Assembly (NCBI GenBank): GCA_016715625.1
Contig: JADJZU010000007.1
Span: 62,001 to 126,000, forward strand
Reading direction: 5' to 3'
Length of the DNA stretch: 64,000 nucleotides
Origin: Bacteroidota bacterium
GTDB lineage: Bacteria > Bacteroidota > Bacteroidia > Chitinophagales > LD1
Below are positions 16,157 through 24,867 of the stretch, piece by piece (the stretch's first letter is position 1; each line of letters begins with the position of its first letter). The notes under the pieces are model-generated. The model worked only from the letters and a program-made list of their open reading frames with translations. It was not told the DNA's origin and did not search any database. The position numbers were made by a program, and so were the translations under genes.

Positions 16157-16767
16157 ATACTTTGATATTTAGTGTCTAAGATACTTGATTGATGAAGCGG
16201 GTAGTTTTCGCTGTCCGAATATTCAGCTAAATAAAAAAATGCTTCGGCTTTGTTTTCAAAAAAATCTACCCAGCCCGATAAGCAGCATTTTACCGCCCCA
16301 AGAGCTAGTAGTTGATCTACGTAGTCGGTATGTAGCTTTGCATTAAAAAAATCTTCGATAAAGCAACAGGTTTCCCCTTGTAGGCCGTGCCGAATGCTGA
16401 TTTCACCGGCAGCTACATTTGGTAAAGTGTACACAAACAGCGATGGACTAGAGGCAGTTTTCATGCTTTCGGCATATTTCAAGTCGGTGTCCAGGCTGCT
16501 ATGACGGGTCGAAAGAGTGATGCCCACCTCAGCCGGGGCATATTTTTTTAATAAATCTGTTTGCGCCAGCAGAGCTCCCGATGCCAGTAAGGCTGTTTTG
16601 CAAAGGCTATCCATTTTGTAAAACTTCGGGTAGATTAATTGTAGAAAACCGTAAGCTTCTTCCAAAAATCTGTCAGCATTGCTACCGGAAAAAACCATGG
16701 TCGGGTTATCTGAAATCAATTGATTGTTACGGATGGCGGCATAGCGCATCACTCTTACCTGCTTCAT
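16144..16767 (-). CDS. Short ketosynthase-like protein (half-length, no active-site Cys)
   Basis: The 207-residue product resembles only the N-terminal half of a ketosynthase: GITLSTRHSSLDTDLKYAES and SPSLFVYTLPNVAAGEISIR match the region before the nucleophile. After HGLQGET the text CCFIEDFFNA stands where TACASG would be expected, so it cannot act as a normal condensing enzyme. Short 3-oxoacyl-ACP-synthase-like proteins of this kind occur in flexirubin clusters and may be structural partners. The start forms a TAATG overlap with the flavoprotein gene. Confidence 0.7.
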   Translation of the reverse strand: MKQVRVMRYAAIRNNQLISDNPTMVFSGSNADRFLEEAYGFLQLIYPKFYKMDSLCKTALLASGALLAQTDLLKKYAPAEVGITLSTRHSSLDTDLKYAESMKTASSPSLFVYTLPNVAAGEISIRHGLQGETCCFIEDFFNAKLHTDYVDQLLALGAVKCCLSGWVDFFENKAEAFFYLAEYSDSENYPLHQSSILDTKYQSIWKS

Positions 16768-18035
16768 TAATTTGAACTTTCGTTCTCCTCTATCGCTTTT
16801 AATTTTTCACCTACCGCAACAAGTCGAACCATTCGCTTAATAGCTGTGTCGTGGTTTTTTACAAAAGGATTCTCCTGATCCCACACATACCCGGCCAATA
16901 CCGAACAAATCTGATTTATTACCTCCATGTTCCGTTCTTTGGCAAAAAAGATTTTTTGCAAAGATCCATCATACCAAGCCATTACATACGAGCGGAAGGC
17001 ATTTACACCCAGCATAGTGGGTTCCATATATTCTTTTTCCCAATCCGGATTTTCGCCCTGTAAAAAGCGAACTACATTGTTGGCGGCACGCGCAGAGGAT
17101 ACTGTAGCCAAGGTAACTCCAGATGAGAATATGGGGTCTAAAAACTCCGTAACATTACCGGTAAGCACAAATCCATTGCCGTAGAATTTTTCAGTAGTTG
17201 CACTCCAGGCTTGAATAACACGGGGCTCAAACATGAACTCCATATCTTTAAATCGTTCAGCAATACTCCACTCAGAGGCAATGATGCTGCGCAATTGTTC
17301 TTCGGGTGTTCCGCTAAAGTCATCAAAAAAAGTGGGTTCACTCACAAAGCCACAAGAGGTTATCCCGTTCGAAAAAGGGATGCACCAAGCCCATACACCC
17401 GGTTTATGATCTACTATCAGAATACGATTAGGCTCCACGTAATCGTTTCTGCGTTTGTCCCGGATATGCGTGAACATGGTTTTGCGTGGGGGCAGATTAG
17501 AAGGTCTGTCTAAATTAAACATGCGCGGAATCACTCTGCCATATCCGGAGGCATCTACAATAAACCGAGCCTCTATTTTTTTCTCGCTACCATCGCTGCA
17601 TGTAACTGTGGTGGTAGAGTTCGTGCCTTCAAATTGGATGTTGGTTACTGTTGTTTGATATTCTACCGGCACGCCCATTCGTTCCACTTCCTTTGCCAAC
17701 ACATGGTCAAAATCGCTGCGAGGCACCTGCCAAGTCCAGTTCCATCCTTTGGTAAACTGATCGCTAAAATTAAAGTCCATTACCTCTTGATTCTGGTTTA
17801 CGAACTTGGCTCCGAATTTTTCCTGATAGCCTTGCTTTTTGAGTACCGGCAAAAATCCGGCTTCGTCCAGCGGTTCCATACATCTGGGCAATAGGCTTTC
17901 CCCAATAACAAAGCGAGGAAACTGTTCTTTCTCTACAATTTTTGTTTTGAATCCGGCTTTGTTAATAATGGATGCGGCAACCGTTCCGGATGGTCCTGCA
18001 CCTATCACTAAAACGTCTACTTTTTCTGTTTGCAT
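16767..18035 (-). CDS. Flavin-dependent halogenase-like monooxygenase
   Basis: The 422-residue protein has the FAD-binding GAGPSG (12-17), then FPRFVIGESLLP and DASGYGRVIP. It contains WAWCIP (215-220), which fits the WxWxIP signature used to separate flavin-dependent halogenases from plain monooxygenases. A Lys in EKFGAKF (K73 or K77) lies where halogenases keep the catalytic Lys. It may chlorinate or hydroxylate the aryl ring of the pigment, and some flexirubins are chlorinated. It could instead be a geranylgeranyl-reductase-like enzyme; the C-terminal region does not decide this. It is translationally linked to the short KS-like gene (TAATG). Confidence 0.75.
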   Translation of the reverse strand: MQTEKVDVLVIGAGPSGTVAASIINKAGFKTKIVEKEQFPRFVIGESLLPRCMEPLDEAGFLPVLKKQGYQEKFGAKFVNQNQEVMDFNFSDQFTKGWNWTWQVPRSDFDHVLAKEVERMGVPVEYQTTVTNIQFEGTNSTTTVTCSDGSEKKIEARFIVDASGYGRVIPRMFNLDRPSNLPPRKTMFTHIRDKRRNDYVEPNRILIVDHKPGVWAWCIPFSNGITSCGFVSEPTFFDDFSGTPEEQLRSIIASEWSIAERFKDMEFMFEPRVIQAWSATTEKFYGNGFVLTGNVTEFLDPIFSSGVTLATVSSARAANNVVRFLQGENPDWEKEYMEPTMLGVNAFRSYVMAWYDGSLQKIFFAKERNMEVINQICSVLAGYVWDQENPFVKNHDTAIKRMVRLVAVGEKLKAIEENESSN

Positions 18036-18056
18036 AAAATTTCTATTTGTAATATT

Positions 18057-19181
18057 CTAATTTTTAGAAAAGACTATGGCTGCATTGCATCCTCCAAATC
18101 CGGAGGCTGTTTTAAGCGCAGCGGAAGCTTTGGATGCGGTTAGTTTTTTACTCACCAGTATATTTCCGGATACTCCGGCCGTTTCGCAATTCATGCTCGG
18201 TAGAATAATGCCTTGTAATAGCGAGTGATAAGTGATAATACTTTCGACAACTCCAGCGGCACCCAGGGTGTGTCCAAAGTGGGGTTTTAAACTATGCACC
18301 GGCACTTCGCTGAGTCCGGCTGCTTCAAATGCTTTGGACTCCATTTCATCGTTGTAAACAGTACCAGTGCCATGAGCCGATATGAAAGAAAGTGCTTGCT
18401 GGTTTAAGCAGCTTTGTTTCATAGCGGATTGCACCGCCCGGCTTAGCTCCAGGCCTGTGCGCGATGGACCGGATATATGATTGGCATCGCCAGAACCTGC
18501 TCCACCTATTAAAGAGATACCTTTGCCGGTGTGTGCAGAAGATAAAACAATGGTGGCCGCACATTCGCCCAGGTTAATCCCATTTCTGGTTTTGTCAAAA
18601 GGTTTGCACACATTATCGCTAACTGCATGTAAACATTGAAAACCGGATAAGATAAATTTGGAAAGCACGTCAACACCGGTAACAACAGCATGCTTGTAAA
18701 TGCCGGCTTCCAGAAATCTTTGTGCTGTAATGAGCGCCATTACTCCCGAAATGCAGGCATTAGAAATGACTAGAGGCTTGCTGTTAGCCGAAAAATGTTT
18801 GGCTATTTTTTTTGCCGTATAAGTCAGCGATACTTTTTCAAAGAGTTCTTTGCTCTGTGGTGCGTTTTCAATCAGTTCTATATTGCCCTTGGTCGAAGAA
18901 AGAATAAAGATGGTGTCTTTGTCGTTTAGCGATACGTTGGTAGCCGACAATGCATTCTCTATACTGCGAATGCACAATTGCTCTAATCGGGTATATTGAT
19001 TTTCTACTGAAGTATTATCAGCATGGGTAAACATCGAAGCATAAAACGGATTCGGTGATAGCTTCGGATTAGAAATTTGGGTAATAGCAGTTTGGCCGGC
19101 AATAACGGCATCAAAATTCTCTGCTGTGGTGTTGCCCAGCGGAGAAATAATGTTGTCAGCTATCACCTGAATTCTGCTCAT
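18057..19181 (-). CDS. Beta-ketoacyl-ACP synthase, second copy
   Basis: This 374-residue ketosynthase has a complete triad: C143 in VISNACISGVMAL, H270 in FISAHGTGTVYND and H304 in KPHFGHTLGAAG. The nucleophile elbow, NACISG rather than TACSSG, and the shorter N-terminal part set it apart from the other active copies. It is probably specialised for a starter, or for a branch such as the alkyl chain; this is inference. Its ATG overlaps the thioesterase stop (TAATG). Confidence 0.88.
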   Translation of the reverse strand: MSRIQVIADNIISPLGNTTAENFDAVIAGQTAITQISNPKLSPNPFYASMFTHADNTSVENQYTRLEQLCIRSIENALSATNVSLNDKDTIFILSSTKGNIELIENAPQSKELFEKVSLTYTAKKIAKHFSANSKPLVISNACISGVMALITAQRFLEAGIYKHAVVTGVDVLSKFILSGFQCLHAVSDNVCKPFDKTRNGINLGECAATIVLSSAHTGKGISLIGGAGSGDANHISGPSRTGLELSRAVQSAMKQSCLNQQALSFISAHGTGTVYNDEMESKAFEAAGLSEVPVHSLKPHFGHTLGAAGVVESIITYHSLLQGIILPSMNCETAGVSGNILVSKKLTASKASAALKTASGFGGCNAAIVFSKN

Positions 19182-19624
19182 TACACTCCATTATTTTGTT
19201 TCCACTTTGTAAAAATATCCGGGCATACTAAGGACAATTGCATACTTCCATTGGATACGAAAACCTGCGTAGTAGTCGCTTTGCATACAATTTCATTTTT
19301 GGTTTCACTTCGAATCACATAATCAAAAATGATTTTAGCCGCTTCTGTATTTCGGTAAGTGACTTCTATGTGCGCTATTTCTTTGTATTGCATAGTCTTC
19401 TTGAAATCGAGCTGCAAATGCACGATAGGAGTAGCGTAGCCGTTGATGTAAAAATCCATGTAGTCCAGCCCATACTTTTTGCCGAAAGCCTCGCGGCCAT
19501 CTTCCAGATATTTAACGTAGTTACCATGCCACACAATACCCAGCGGATCGCATTCATTAAACCTTACCTCTATGCTGGAAGTAGCTCTCAAAATAGGTGG
19601 GGTATGTATTAAGTTCGACATCAT
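19181..19624 (-). CDS. 4-hydroxybenzoyl-CoA thioesterase-type acyl thioesterase (hotdog fold)
   Basis: The 147-residue hotdog protein carries the signature FNECDPLGIVWHGNYVKYLE, containing the catalytic Asp of the 4HBT family (D26). It hydrolyses acyl-CoA or acyl-ACP thioesters and may release or edit the polyene chain. It lies between the dehydratase (19624) and a ketosynthase, with single-base-type overlaps on both sides (TAATG). Tandem ATG codons leave the exact start open by one residue. Confidence 0.87.
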   Translation of the reverse strand: MMSNLIHTPPILRATSSIEVRFNECDPLGIVWHGNYVKYLEDGREAFGKKYGLDYMDFYINGYATPIVHLQLDFKKTMQYKEIAHIEVTYRNTEAAKIIFDYVIRSETKNEIVCKATTTQVFVSNGSMQLSLVCPDIFTKWKQNNGV

Positions 19625-20067
19625 TATTGTTTACTCTCCTCTATAAAAACCTTCATCTTGCAGGAAGCAATTTCCCGACCCTCCAAAAATACTTTGCCTG
19701 ATATAACCGTAACATCAAAAACACGGTTATCAATTTTTATCTCGGTGCTTATCAGTGTACCTGCAGCCGGAAGTTCGCTGCAAAGGAAATCGCGCACGTC
19801 TCCTATAAAACCTATCGGCATCGGTTTCCCGAGCAGATTATACTCGTAGCCTAACTTAGCTGCACAGGTTTGTGCCATGTTTTCTATAAGGCCGGACGCT
19901 TGTAGTTTATGGTGAGTGCACAATACATGATTTTCCGGTATTTCAAAGGTAGTAGTGCAATTGTCCTCGGTTACTCTCAAGAGCGATGAAATCAGCACAA
20001 AAGGAGGCTTCTGCGGAATTAGCGCAACTAGTTCTTCTCCGGAAATAATCTTCATTGGCTGTATCAT
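19624..20067 (-). CDS. Diverged hotdog 3-hydroxyacyl-ACP dehydratase (ApeP/FabZ-like)
   Basis: The ~147-residue hotdog protein begins with LIPQKPPFVLISSLLRV, like the FabZ/ApeP N-terminal helix, and has ENHVLCTHHKLQASGLIENMAQ in place of the FabZ active-site loop. Such dehydratases act in aryl-polyene synthesis to keep double bonds in the chain. ATG at 20067 overlaps the acyltransferase stop (ATGA) and is preferred to the ATG at 20079, four codons upstream. Whether it is active cannot be told from the altered loop. Confidence 0.75.
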   Translation of the reverse strand: MIQPMKIISGEELVALIPQKPPFVLISSLLRVTEDNCTTTFEIPENHVLCTHHKLQASGLIENMAQTCAAKLGYEYNLLGKPMPIGFIGDVRDFLCSELPAAGTLISTEIKIDNRVFDVTVISGKVFLEGREIASCKMKVFIEESKQ

Positions 20068-20939
20068 GGCTTCTTCCAAAAGTCGTAAAAATTAAACCAT
20101 TGTTCGGGATATTCCTTAGCCATTTTTTCTAAGTCGGTGGCGTATTGCTGCATGATATCTAAGGCTGTGGTTCCCGGCTCCACGGTTCTGTATGGTCTGG
20201 CAAAACAATTGTAGTGCGTCAGGTTCTTTTTCACACCATACACAAACGTATAGGGTGCTTTAAATGTTTTAATGATTTGAAAAGGGCCAAGTGGTAGGTG
20301 AGCCTCTTCATCAAAAAAACGAACCATACCAGTCCTGCTGCCGGGCATAAATCGGTCGGCAGTCATGCATATAATTTCCTGCCGTTGCAGCGCTTCGCCT
20401 ATCTCATAAATGTGGCTCATGTCATCTTTAATCAGAATCACATTGTATTTTCTGCCTCCGGTTACACCCTCCAGATAGCTCCTTATCTGTGCATCTTCAA
20501 TATCATAGACTACAATGTTAATAGCCTTGTCGTAGTTGAGCAGAAACTGTGAGGCGATGCCGTAGTTGCCGATGTGAGAACCCAGCAGCACTCCCCCCTT
20601 ACCGTTGGCAACTAATTCGCGCAGGTTTTCTCCGCCAAACGATTCGGAAGTGATTTTTTTACTGAGTCCGGAGGAAACTACTACCCGGTCAATCAGGGTT
20701 TGTCCCAGTAAATGATACGTTTTGTATAAGCCTACATACGACTGAAAAAAGCCATAGCCAATCTTTTTTCGAAGAAAGTAGAGAATGTAGGGTGTTGTTT
20801 TGGGCGAGAAAAAGAAAAAATAGGCTACTACAAAATACAACTGAAAATAGGCCGGGTAAATACCAAGATATCGGAGAACGATGACGAATATCTTATATCC
20901 AAGCGGGGTGCCGCGCGATTTTCCCTCCCAGGATGCCAT
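20064..20939 (-). CDS. LpxL/HtrB-like lysophospholipid acyltransferase
   Basis: The 291-residue protein has an N-terminal membrane helix (about 15-45) and the LpxL-family acyltransferase motif GVLLGSHIGNYGIAS, with the catalytic His in SHxGN. It is followed by CMTADRFMPGSRTGMVRFF, the usual position of the second conserved block. In aryl-polyene/flexirubin clusters, members of this family probably attach the polyene to its lipid or resorcinol partner at the inner membrane. It overlaps the acyl carrier protein gene (TGATG), which suits use of acyl-ACP as donor. Confidence 0.86.
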   Translation of the reverse strand: MASWEGKSRGTPLGYKIFVIVLRYLGIYPAYFQLYFVVAYFFFFSPKTTPYILYFLRKKIGYGFFQSYVGLYKTYHLLGQTLIDRVVVSSGLSKKITSESFGGENLRELVANGKGGVLLGSHIGNYGIASQFLLNYDKAINIVVYDIEDAQIRSYLEGVTGGRKYNVILIKDDMSHIYEIGEALQRQEIICMTADRFMPGSRTGMVRFFDEEAHLPLGPFQIIKTFKAPYTFVYGVKKNLTHYNCFARPYRTVEPGTTALDIMQQYATDLEKMAKEYPEQWFNFYDFWKKP

Positions 20940-21199
20940 CAGGCAGCGGTTGTGTTTTGTTTGCTGATAACGTAGTTGTGTAAATCCTGAAAGGTGCGGA
21001 TGCCTACGAAATCCTCTTGCTTTACTTTGATGCCGAAGTTGCCTTCGAGTATCACCACTAAATCGACATAGTCCAACGAATCGAGTTCGAGCGTTTCTTT
21101 CAAAGTAGCCTCGGGCGTAATTTTGGACGCATCCACTTCAAATTCTTCGCTCAAAAAACGGTTAATCTCTGCAATAATTTGTTCGTTACTCATATTCAA
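20939..21199 (-). CDS. Acyl carrier protein, second copy
   Basis: The 86-residue carrier has the phosphopantetheine site LELDSLDYVDLVV with Ser41. It lies 6 bases downstream of the ketosynthase at 21206 and overlaps the acyltransferase gene, so it probably serves both. Two in-frame ATG codons are separated by one residue; either could be used. Confidence 0.9.
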   Translation of the reverse strand: MNMSNEQIIAEINRFLSEEFEVDASKITPEATLKETLELDSLDYVDLVVILEGNFGIKVKQEDFVGIRTFQDLHNYVISKQNTTAA

Positions 21200-21205
21200 T
21201 TCAAT

Positions 21206-22429
21206 TTAATTTTTCCATTTCTGAACTATCAACGAAGAGTTTGTTCCGCCAAAGCCAAATGAGTTGGACAAGAATACATCAATATTTTTATGTTTTGCGG
21301 TGGTGGCAATATTCAATTTGGCCGAGTGCTCATCCGGATTCTCAAAATTGATATTGGGCGCTACAAAATCGTTTTGCATCATCAACAGGCTATACACAAT
21401 CTCGCTTGCGCCTGCCATCCAGCATTCGTGGCCGGTCATGGATTTAGTGCTGCTTACTTCCGGCTTATAAGCACCAAACACTGCATTGATGGCTTGTGCT
21501 TCGCTGGCATCGCCCTGTGGAGTGGAGGTAGCATGTGCATTAATGTAGTCCACTACATCGGGCCGTATGCCGGCATCGTTCAAGCACATCATTAGCGAGC
21601 GAACCGGACCATCTACCGTTGGGTTGGATATGTGACCACCGTTAGACGAAAATCCATATCCCACCAATTCTCCCAGTATTTTGGCCCCGCGTTTTTGCGC
21701 AGATTCCAGCGATTCAATAAAAACAGTAGCTGCGCCACCGCTGGGGATAAGGCCGTCCCGGTCGCGGTCGAAAGGGCGTGATGCTTTTTGAGGTTCATTT
21801 TCACGAACCGAGAAAGCTGCCAGTGCATCAAAAGTGCCCATTGACAGGTGATTCAATTCTTGTGCTCCACCGCATAACACTCTATCTTGATATCCATGGC
21901 GGATGAGGAAATAACCCATGCCAATAGAATGAGAGCCGCTGGCACAGGCCGCGCTGATGGTAAAGTTGATTCCTTTTAGTTTGAAAATGGTAGCCAGGTT
22001 CATATTGACCGTGCTGTTCATCGTTTGAAAAACAGCTCCGCTACCGGCAAACATGGTGTTCTTCTTTTCGCGAACGATGTCGGTAGATTCTATAACCGCT
22101 TGAGCTGTGCTGTCGTTGCCAAAAATAATTCCGGTTTCATGGTGGTCTAAATAATCCTGATCGATACCGGCAGTTTTAAACGCCTCCAGGGTCGACATGT
22201 AAGCATATTCTCCCTGCTCAGGAAGCATTAAGCGTGCCCGTCTGTCCAGCAGCCCTTTCAGTTGCGGGGGCTCTACAAAGCCGGTTAATGCAGATCGGTA
22301 TCCAAACTCTTTTCGAACCGGGTCAAAAATGATTCCGGATTTACCATGGTAGAGTGAATCGCGCACCTCATCCAGGTTTTTTCCGATAGTGGAGTAAATG
22401 CCAATTCCTGTAATGACAACACGATTCAT
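21206..22429 (-). CDS. Beta-ketoacyl-ACP synthase, FabF-like third active copy
   Basis: This 407-residue ketosynthase has C162 in ISAACASGSHSIG, H299 in NAHATSTPQGD and H334 in STKSMTGHECWMAG. It is the copy closest to housekeeping FabF/FabB, and the GHECWMAGA stretch is typical of the aryl-polyene/flexirubin type. It is followed by an acyl carrier protein. A 126-base gap separates it from the desaturase gene upstream; I see no clear terminator there, so the operon may continue or have an internal promoter. Confidence 0.9.
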   Translation of the reverse strand: MNRVVITGIGIYSTIGKNLDEVRDSLYHGKSGIIFDPVRKEFGYRSALTGFVEPPQLKGLLDRRARLMLPEQGEYAYMSTLEAFKTAGIDQDYLDHHETGIIFGNDSTAQAVIESTDIVREKKNTMFAGSGAVFQTMNSTVNMNLATIFKLKGINFTISAACASGSHSIGMGYFLIRHGYQDRVLCGGAQELNHLSMGTFDALAAFSVRENEPQKASRPFDRDRDGLIPSGGAATVFIESLESAQKRGAKILGELVGYGFSSNGGHISNPTVDGPVRSLMMCLNDAGIRPDVVDYINAHATSTPQGDASEAQAINAVFGAYKPEVSSTKSMTGHECWMAGASEIVYSLLMMQNDFVAPNINFENPDEHSAKLNIATTAKHKNIDVFLSNSFGFGGTNSSLIVQKWKN

Positions 22430-22555
22430 GCGGGCAAAATAATTTCAGTTTTTAAGCGCGCCAATATTACATTTTTGAGAATGTGATTGCAACCTTACAG
22501 TAAGAAATGTGTGGAAATGGTAAAGCGGCCAATACCCGCTCAAGGGCACCAAAAA

Positions 22556-24094
22556 TCACCAGTCTTTACTTACAGTAAACCTCTTGCCGTCTTCTTTGCA
22601 AATCATTTGTGCCAACTGCCTGCCGCTCATAATAGCAATAGGAAGTCCACCACTTGGGCGGTTCCAATGGCTGGCATAGTAGAAGTTTTTGAGCCCCGGA
22701 AATTTGAATTTGATGGGCACCGGAGCCAAAAAGTTTTTACCGGCCATCAGTCCCTGTGCACTTCCCTTCCAGTTGCCGGTGTATCGCAAGATAGTAGCCG
22801 GTGTAGCTACATCTGTTACTTCAACAAATTGCCGAATGCCACCTAAGCGCTGGTCAAGCTGCTGTAATACTTTTTCGGCAAAATCTGCTTTTATTCTACG
22901 GTATTCTGCTCGATTGTTTTTGCGATGGTCTATCCAGAATTCACGGTTCTTGGTGTAAAAACTCACAATCACGCTGCTCTTACCTTCCGGAGCCATGGCA
23001 GGGTCGTAATTGTAAATGTGCACTTCCATTCGGTCGTAAGTGGTTCCATCGGGCGACACGATGGGCTGCTGCAGGGGGTAGCGGGTGAGGTGGGGCAGGT
23101 GCGATAGGTCTTTGTTGATACCAAACGATACCTGCATCACCGAGAAAAACACTTCCAAACTTCTACCTTCTTTGAGGTCCAGCATGGCTTTGTTTACAAA
23201 ACGGCCCTCCAATAGCTCAAAGGTGGTAAGATACCAATCGGCACATGAAATGGTTAAATCGGATGGATGTATTTTCCCGTGCCTTACCTCTAAGGCCTTC
23301 GCCACACCGTTTTCGGTTAGTATTTTATGGACAGGCGTGTGGTAGTGGATTTTTCCTCCTAACTCCAGATAGCGCTGCTCAAAGCGTTCGGCAAATTTCA
23401 GGGAACCGCCTAAGGGATACCCCGCACTTTTTTTATCGAAACTGGCCATGGGGAAATAAATAACCAGCAAGTTAACTTCCTCTCCATCATACAGCATCTC
23501 AAAACTTTCTTTCAAAAACGGGTTCTTCAGTTTTTGGGCAAAGGTGTAGTTCGTTTGGCCCAGTAGTTTTAAAAACCAAAACAGAAATTCGGCATAGCGC
23601 GCCATCTTTACACCCCGAATGATAGACGGAATGAGTGGCAACTCATCCATAATGGGAGGCATGTCAAATTTTTGAATGATGCGCATTGGCTTTATAAATG
23701 CGCGAATCTCCTGCTCGTCTTCCGGGGCTATATCAATCAAATAGTCCTGTAGTTTGTCGAGATTGGTATAAAACCGAAACGTGTTGCTACCATACTTATC
23801 GCGGTTATTTTTCACCTCAATAAACATTCGAATGTCATGGTTAACCCATTGCACTTTTCGCATGTCAATGAGTTCATTCCATACTTTATAAAAACTGCTG
23901 CCGGTGTCGCTTCCCAAAATCCAGTGCGCGCAGCCATCAAAGGTATAGCCCGATTTTTCCCAGCTGGTGCACAGTCCTCCCGGTATGTTGTGTTTCTCAA
24001 AAATTTGGGTTTCGTAACCATTCATTTGCAGGTAGCAGCCTAACGAAAGCCCCGAGATGCCTGCACCTATAATGTTTACTTTTCGAGTACTCAT
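22556..24094 (-). CDS. Phytoene-desaturase-like FAD-dependent oxidoreductase
   Basis: The 512-residue protein has an N-terminal FAD motif (NIIGAGISGLSLGCYLQ, ~7-24), FEKHNIPGGLCTSW and FDGCAHWILG. It ends with FYYASHWNRPSGGLPIAIMSGRQ-like text, the second FAD contact of the CrtI/retinol-saturase family. It is a paralogue of the frameshifted gene at 251-1782, with similar full length. It may isomerise or saturate polyene double bonds or oxidise the ring. It lies 17 bases before FabG in the transcript order (FabG first). Confidence 0.87.
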   Translation of the reverse strand: MSTRKVNIIGAGISGLSLGCYLQMNGYETQIFEKHNIPGGLCTSWEKSGYTFDGCAHWILGSDTGSSFYKVWNELIDMRKVQWVNHDIRMFIEVKNNRDKYGSNTFRFYTNLDKLQDYLIDIAPEDEQEIRAFIKPMRIIQKFDMPPIMDELPLIPSIIRGVKMARYAEFLFWFLKLLGQTNYTFAQKLKNPFLKESFEMLYDGEEVNLLVIYFPMASFDKKSAGYPLGGSLKFAERFEQRYLELGGKIHYHTPVHKILTENGVAKALEVRHGKIHPSDLTISCADWYLTTFELLEGRFVNKAMLDLKEGRSLEVFFSVMQVSFGINKDLSHLPHLTRYPLQQPIVSPDGTTYDRMEVHIYNYDPAMAPEGKSSVIVSFYTKNREFWIDHRKNNRAEYRRIKADFAEKVLQQLDQRLGGIRQFVEVTDVATPATILRYTGNWKGSAQGLMAGKNFLAPVPIKFKFPGLKNFYYASHWNRPSGGLPIAIMSGRQLAQMICKEDGKRFTVSKDW

Positions 24095-24111
24095 GAATGG
24101 GGATAGACCGG

Positions 24112-24840
24112 TTAAGTATGTAATCCTCCGTTCACATTAATCACTTCGCCCGTAATGTAGGAGGCCCCTTTGGATGCCAAAAACAAAACAGCTTCCGCCA
24201 CTTCATCTGCTTCGCCAAACCGCTGCATGGGTATGATATTTCTAAATTGAGATTCTTCAATTCCTTCGGTCATTTCGGTCTTTATAAATCCCGGTGCCAC
24301 GCAGTTAACGGTTACTCCTCTTCGGCCAATCTCTTGTGCCAAAGCCTTGGTAGCTCCAATTACCCCCGCTTTGGAGGCCGAATAGTTGGTTTGTCCGGGC
24401 AATCCTTTAATGCCGGAGAGTGAAACTACATTCACGATTCTGCCATATCTTTTGAGTAGCATACCTTGTAGCACCAACTTTGTTACATAATAAAACGAAT
24501 CCAGATTAGTTTGTAACACACTGCGCCACTCTTCTTCAGGCATCATCACCATCAGGTTATCTTTTCGAATCCCTGCGTTATTCACCAATACTTCTACGGG
24601 TTTGTCTTTGTTGGCTTCTATCCAGCTACCCAACTTTTGCTGAATATCATTTTTGTCACTTACATCAAACTGTAATTTCTCAGCTACGCCACCGTTTTCC
24701 AGTATAGTGCTTATTGTTTTGTCTGCCTCTGCCTCGTTGCGCTGATAGTTGACCAGCACCGTATAGCCTTGCGATGCCAGTTTAATACTGATGGCACGGC
24801 CTATTCCACGCGACCCTCCTGTTACTAATGCATATTTCAT
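24112..24840 (-). CDS. fabG: 3-oxoacyl-ACP reductase (FabG-type SDR)
   Basis: This classical short-chain dehydrogenase of 242 residues has the NADP-binding TGGSRGIGRAI, NNAGIRKDN, catalytic Ser in VVSLSGI and Tyr-x-x-x-Lys in YSASKAG, and ends with GGLHT. It reduces 3-oxoacyl-ACP to 3-hydroxyacyl-ACP using NADPH, between the ketosynthases and dehydratases of the polyene pathway. The symbol denotes family; this is the cluster copy, and the housekeeping FabG would be elsewhere. Confidence 0.9.
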   Translation of the reverse strand: MKYALVTGGSRGIGRAISIKLASQGYTVLVNYQRNEAEADKTISTILENGGVAEKLQFDVSDKNDIQQKLGSWIEANKDKPVEVLVNNAGIRKDNLMVMMPEEEWRSVLQTNLDSFYYVTKLVLQGMLLKRYGRIVNVVSLSGIKGLPGQTNYSASKAGVIGATKALAQEIGRRGVTVNCVAPGFIKTEMTEGIEESQFRNIIPMQRFGEADEVAEAVLFLASKGASYITGEVINVNGGLHT

Positions 24841-24867
24841 GTGTATGTTGTTTAGGTGATCTGTGAA

